Assembly: GCA_031261865.1 (NCBI GenBank)
Contig: JAISIV010000095.1
Coordinates: 1-16,553, forward strand
DNA from: Lactobacillaceae bacterium
Lineage (GTDB): Bacteria > Bacillota > Bacilli > Lactobacillales > Lactobacillaceae
Length of the DNA stretch: 16,553 nt
Direction: 5' to 3'
A program made the translations under genes and the position numbers. Shown here one piece after another: positions 14,221 to 16,553 of the stretch; within the stretch, counting starts at the first letter, position 1; each line of letters begins with the position of its first letter. The notes under the pieces were generated by a model that had not been told where the DNA came from, made no database searches, and saw nothing but the letters and a program-made list of their open reading frames with translations.

Positions 14221-14802
14221 TTATTTTGTCGACGACATTACTTTCCTACTCAGAAAATAAAGCACAATATTCAGCACTAAGACGAACAAAAATAAAGTCC
14301 AAGCCTCAAAAATTGCATTATGAATTAGTAACAATTCAGGATCGCCAGTTAGCTTGGAGAATATCCAAGCTAGAAAACTTCCATTTGTAATAAAAGGAAA
14401 AATGATTGAGACAATCAGCAAAAATACTGAAACCAAATATACTTTTGGAACGAGTGACTTTTTGGCGGCGTAAACCAATCTAATATTCTTTTGATTATTT
14501 AACATTGCTGCCAGAAAGTTAAAAACCAAAATAAAAACTCCAAAAATTACTAAAATAACTTCCGCCGTTATAATTTGACTTGGTAGTGCCCATTCAGCAT
14601 CTTTAAAATCGGATCCATTCTGTAAATACAAAAATATAAAGATGGAAGAAACTAACAATAAATCCGAAAGCCACATGGTGATTCGATTGAATGCAATTAC
14701 GGATTTAAAATTTCTCAATTGAGAATCAGTAGGTTGGTCATTCTGTTCTTCTTTTGGTTTTAGAGGGGTGGAAGTTAATTTGAAATCATCTTTACTTTTC
14801 AT
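14221..14802 (-). CDS. Four-helix membrane protein of unknown function
   Basis: A 193-aa protein from ATG 14802, which has GGGAG at 7-nt spacing; a longer frame to 14832 would overlap the helicase stop and lacks a site. About 45 hydrophilic, charged residues come first (MKSKDDFK, then KPKEEQNDQP). Four membrane helices follow: ITMWLSDLLLVSSIFIFLYL, then IITAEVILVIFGVFILVFNF, VYLVSVFLLIVSIIFPFI and AWTLFLFVLVLNIVLYFL. Short basic loops (NNQKNIRLVYAAKKS) lie between helices 2 and 3. I do not recognise a family and see no catalytic motif. It starts 26 nt after the helicase gene, with no terminator between, so the two are probably cotranscribed. Confidence 0.8.
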   Translation of the reverse strand: MKSKDDFKLTSTPLKPKEEQNDQPTDSQLRNFKSVIAFNRITMWLSDLLLVSSIFIFLYLQNGSDFKDAEWALPSQIITAEVILVIFGVFILVFNFLAAMLNNQKNIRLVYAAKKSLVPKVYLVSVFLLIVSIIFPFITNGSFLAWIFSKLTGDPELLLIHNAIFEAWTLFLFVLVLNIVLYFLSRKVMSSTK

Positions 14803-14828
14803 TGAGCAACTCCCTTTTGTTTGCAAAA

Positions 14829-16196
14829 TCAATAAGTATCGTTAGCGTGTTTGGCTTTATTCGCTTTACGTGCATTACGTTGATTGGTTCGTTGTTCAAT
14901 TCTGGCATCCATCTGCTTTTTACGTTTGATGGCCGTCTTAATTTGATTCTTATAACCGGGTTTAACTGTCTTTTTCTTTTTGACAATCATCCCCACGAGA
15001 GCACCATCTAGTTTTTGAGTAGTAGCTTTACGATTTGTACGGGCACGACGGTCACGCTGGTCGACAACTTGACCGTTTTTCATTTGCTTTGGAATGAATT
15101 TAATCCCAAGTTCTTCTAATTCTTCAACCTTGTTTTCTTCATCTGGACCATAGATAGTAATCGCAAGACCTTTCATACCGTTACGGCCAGTACGACCAAC
15201 ACGGTGAATGAAAAATTCGTGATTTTCAGGAATGTCATCATTAATTACTTCAGAAACGCCATTTATATCCAACCCACGAGCCGCCAGATCAGTTGCCACA
15301 ATGTACTGGAATTCATCTTTTTTAACACGGTTAATCGTACGCTTACGTTCACGTGGCTCAATATCGCCATGAATTTCAGCTAACTTCAAACCTTGTCCAC
15401 GTAAGAAACTAGCAATTTCTTTTGCTCTTTCTTTAGTGTTAGCAAAGACAATTGTCATATAAGTACCACCACGAGTAAGCAATTGATATATGAGCTCGTT
15501 TTTAGTTTTAGACTTAGAGGCGATTAACCAGTTTTCGATAGTGTCAGCAATAACAGTTTCGGTTGGAATTTCTTCAATCAACGGATTATTCATATACTTG
15601 CGTAAGAAAGGTTCCAACTTCTTTGGCAACGTTGCTGAGAAAACCAGCAGCTGAGCATCTTTAGGAAGTGCACTTGCAATTTGATCAACTTCATCTAAGA
15701 ATCCCATATCTAACGTCATGTCGGCTTCATCAATAACCATTGTTTCGGCCGTATAGATAGACAAATCCCCTGACTTATAAAGATCCAAAATTCTTCCAGG
15801 CGTTCCGATTACGATTTGTGGATTATTTTTCTGAAGGGCGTTAATTGAACGCTGCTTATCGGTTCCACCAACAAAATTACTGATACGTAATTCTAGACTG
15901 AATTTGGAAGCGAAAAGTTTTGCTGCATCGTAAATTTGAGTTGCTAATTCACGACTAGGAGCTGTGATAACGACTTGGACATTGTGATTTGAAACGTCAA
16001 TTTTATTAAAGATTGGAATCAAAAACGTGTGAGTTTTTCCAGATCCAGTTTGCGATTGTCCCGCCACATCTCTTCCTGATAAAATAACCGGAATAAGACG
16101 TTGTTGAACCTTTGTAGGTTTTGTGAAGCCAATTTCAGTTAATGAATCGATAACTTCGGGCTTTAAATTAAATTGTGCGAATTGATTAGTTGCCAT
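14829..16196 (-). CDS. cshB: DEAD-box RNA helicase, CshB-like
   Basis: An ATP-dependent RNA helicase of 455 aa. It has a Q-motif region (FAQFNLKP to TKVQ, 6-31), motif I SQTGSGKT (48-55), Ia PSRELA (80-85), GTPGRI (141-146), DEAD (156-159), SAT (187-189), ARGLD (306-310) and HRVGRTGR (331-338), so both RecA lobes are intact. The C-terminal ~65 residues are highly basic (VKKKKT, AIKRKKQMDAR), suited to RNA binding. CshB-type helicases act in cold adaptation, ribosome assembly and mRNA decay; the size and basic tail fit CshB better than CshA, but paralogue choice is not certain. The ATG has no Shine-Dalgarno, and a stable hairpin ends about 15 nt before it. Readthrough, attenuation or a near-leaderless transcript from TATTAT (16212..16207) are the options. 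Confidence 0.92.
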   Translation of the reverse strand: MATNQFAQFNLKPEVIDSLTEIGFTKPTKVQQRLIPVILSGRDVAGQSQTGSGKTHTFLIPIFNKIDVSNHNVQVVITAPSRELATQIYDAAKLFASKFSLELRISNFVGGTDKQRSINALQKNNPQIVIGTPGRILDLYKSGDLSIYTAETMVIDEADMTLDMGFLDEVDQIASALPKDAQLLVFSATLPKKLEPFLRKYMNNPLIEEIPTETVIADTIENWLIASKSKTKNELIYQLLTRGGTYMTIVFANTKERAKEIASFLRGQGLKLAEIHGDIEPRERKRTINRVKKDEFQYIVATDLAARGLDINGVSEVINDDIPENHEFFIHRVGRTGRNGMKGLAITIYGPDEENKVEELEELGIKFIPKQMKNGQVVDQRDRRARTNRKATTQKLDGALVGMIVKKKKTVKPGYKNQIKTAIKRKKQMDARIEQRTNQRNARKANKAKHANDTY

Positions 16197-16211
16197 ATTT
16201 TTTTACATAAT

Positions 16212-16235
16212 AAAAGCCACCAGACAATGGCGGCC
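16212..16235 (-). terminator. Hairpin with short T-run between DUF454 gene and helicase
   Basis: On the minus strand GGCCGCCA pairs with TGGTGGCT (two G-U pairs) around a 5-nt loop and is followed by TTTTATTATG. It lies 35 nt after the upstream stop codon and probably ends that transcript. Because it is also only ~15 nt before the helicase ATG, it could act as an attenuator or lie in the helicase 5' leader. Confidence 0.6.
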
Positions 16236-16269
16236 ATTTATTTCCTTACCCTTAGTTTATCACAGGGTA

Positions 16270-16553
16270 TTATTCAACTTTAAGTATTCCTTTTTTCCAG
16301 ATCTTTCCGCGATAATAAAGTTCCATCGAAACAATTTGAGAAAGTGAAGCGAATGGGAGGACAATTTTCAACCAAAGCATATCCGTCTTGAAAAATGGGA
16401 TCGCCATAAAAGCGGCCGTGAAAACGTAAATGCCAATTCTCTGTTTTTGGGACAATTTTCTTTCATGAATTCCTTCAGTAATTACACGATGGTAATACTT
16501 ATTATTCTTTAACCATGTTTGAAGTTTTTCAGAAGATTTACTCCAAAAATACA
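16270..16553 (-). CDS. DUF454 (YbaN-like) inner-membrane protein, N-terminus cut by window edge
   Basis: The frame is open from the right edge to a TAA at 16272..16270, giving 93 C-terminal residues. They begin YFWSKSSEKLQTWLKNN, followed by KYYHRVITEGIHERKLS, which fits the DUF454 pattern FxxSSxRLxxWLxxHxxF...W.....I. Two hydrophobic stretches follow (IGIYVFTAAFMAIPFF and WLKIVLPFASLSQIVSM). E. coli YbaN is the best-known member; no molecular function is established. A TTG at 16455 could be read as a start, but the conserved upstream residues show that the gene extends beyond the window. Confidence 0.75.
   Translation of the reverse strand, partial: YFWSKSSEKLQTWLKNNKYYHRVITEGIHERKLSQKQRIGIYVFTAAFMAIPFFKTDMLWLKIVLPFASLSQIVSMELYYRGKIWKKGILKVE

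Noticed and set aside
16453..16455. TTG start giving a 61-aa protein at the right edge
   Set aside because: The frame continues to the window edge and the upstream residues match DUF454, so the gene is truncated by the window.
1..16553. Mobile elements, CRISPR repeats, tRNA/rRNA genes, toxin-antitoxin or defence systems
   Set aside because: I looked for them and saw no transposase, direct-repeat arrays, cloverleaf genes or defence domains; gene order and composition are those of core chromosome.

Overview
The window is an A+T-rich (low-GC) Firmicutes chromosome segment, almost certainly from the Lactobacillaceae. The evidence is the ftsW-rsmD-coaD-ylbL(sepM) run, the alaS-ireB-ruvX-DUF1292 run with an alanine T-box, a comG pseudopilus operon leading into ackA, and an RNase HI/EbsA-like pair. 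I cannot fix the genus from sequence alone; a Companilactobacillus-like low-GC lactobacillus would fit. Every gene is on the minus strand except two (9234..10282). The density and composition are those of core chromosome. I see no phage, IS element, CRISPR array, tRNA or rRNA.

Layout, from the right edge in the direction of most transcription. A truncated DUF454/YbaN-type membrane protein (16270..16553) ends at a hairpin. It is followed by a CshB-type DEAD-box RNA helicase (14829..16196) and a four-helix membrane protein of unknown role (14221..14802). A promoter and a complete T-box riboswitch (about 14005..14182; specifier GCU = Ala, UGGU bulge) then control alaS, ireB, ruvX and a DUF1292 gene, down to 10344. 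This block ends at a bidirectional terminator (10314..10345) shared with the convergent plus-strand pair rnhA-like and EbsA-like (9234..10282). A 39-bp divergent gap separates that pair from ftsW.

The ftsW-rsmD-coaD-sepM genes overlap head to tail (5911..9194) and end at a terminator (5879..5902). After about 125 bp of upstream region comes the tightly overlapping late-competence operon comGA-GB-GC-GD-GE-GF-GG (2392..5750). It is followed with 1-bp spacings or overlaps by a YtxK-position gene and ackA, and then by an N/Q/P-rich, single-pass membrane protein cut by the left edge.

How the genes work together. comGA (ATPase), comGB (membrane platform) and the pseudopilins ComGC-GG build the DNA-uptake pseudopilus. 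The AlaS/IreB/RuvX/DUF1292 group is a conserved housekeeping operon joining translation, Ser/Thr-kinase signalling and recombination, with alaS gated by uncharged tRNA-Ala. FtsW serves septal peptidoglycan synthesis, RsmD modifies 16S rRNA and CoaD makes coenzyme A.

I did not find a new multi-gene system. The most interesting points are a probable catalytically dead remnant of the YtxK methyltransferase in the comG-ackA interval, a hairpin and SD-less start directly in front of the helicase, SD-less divergent starts at ftsW/rnhA, an AlaS editing site with Asp in place of the zinc-ligand Cys, and an IreB with Glu at a known phospho-Thr position.
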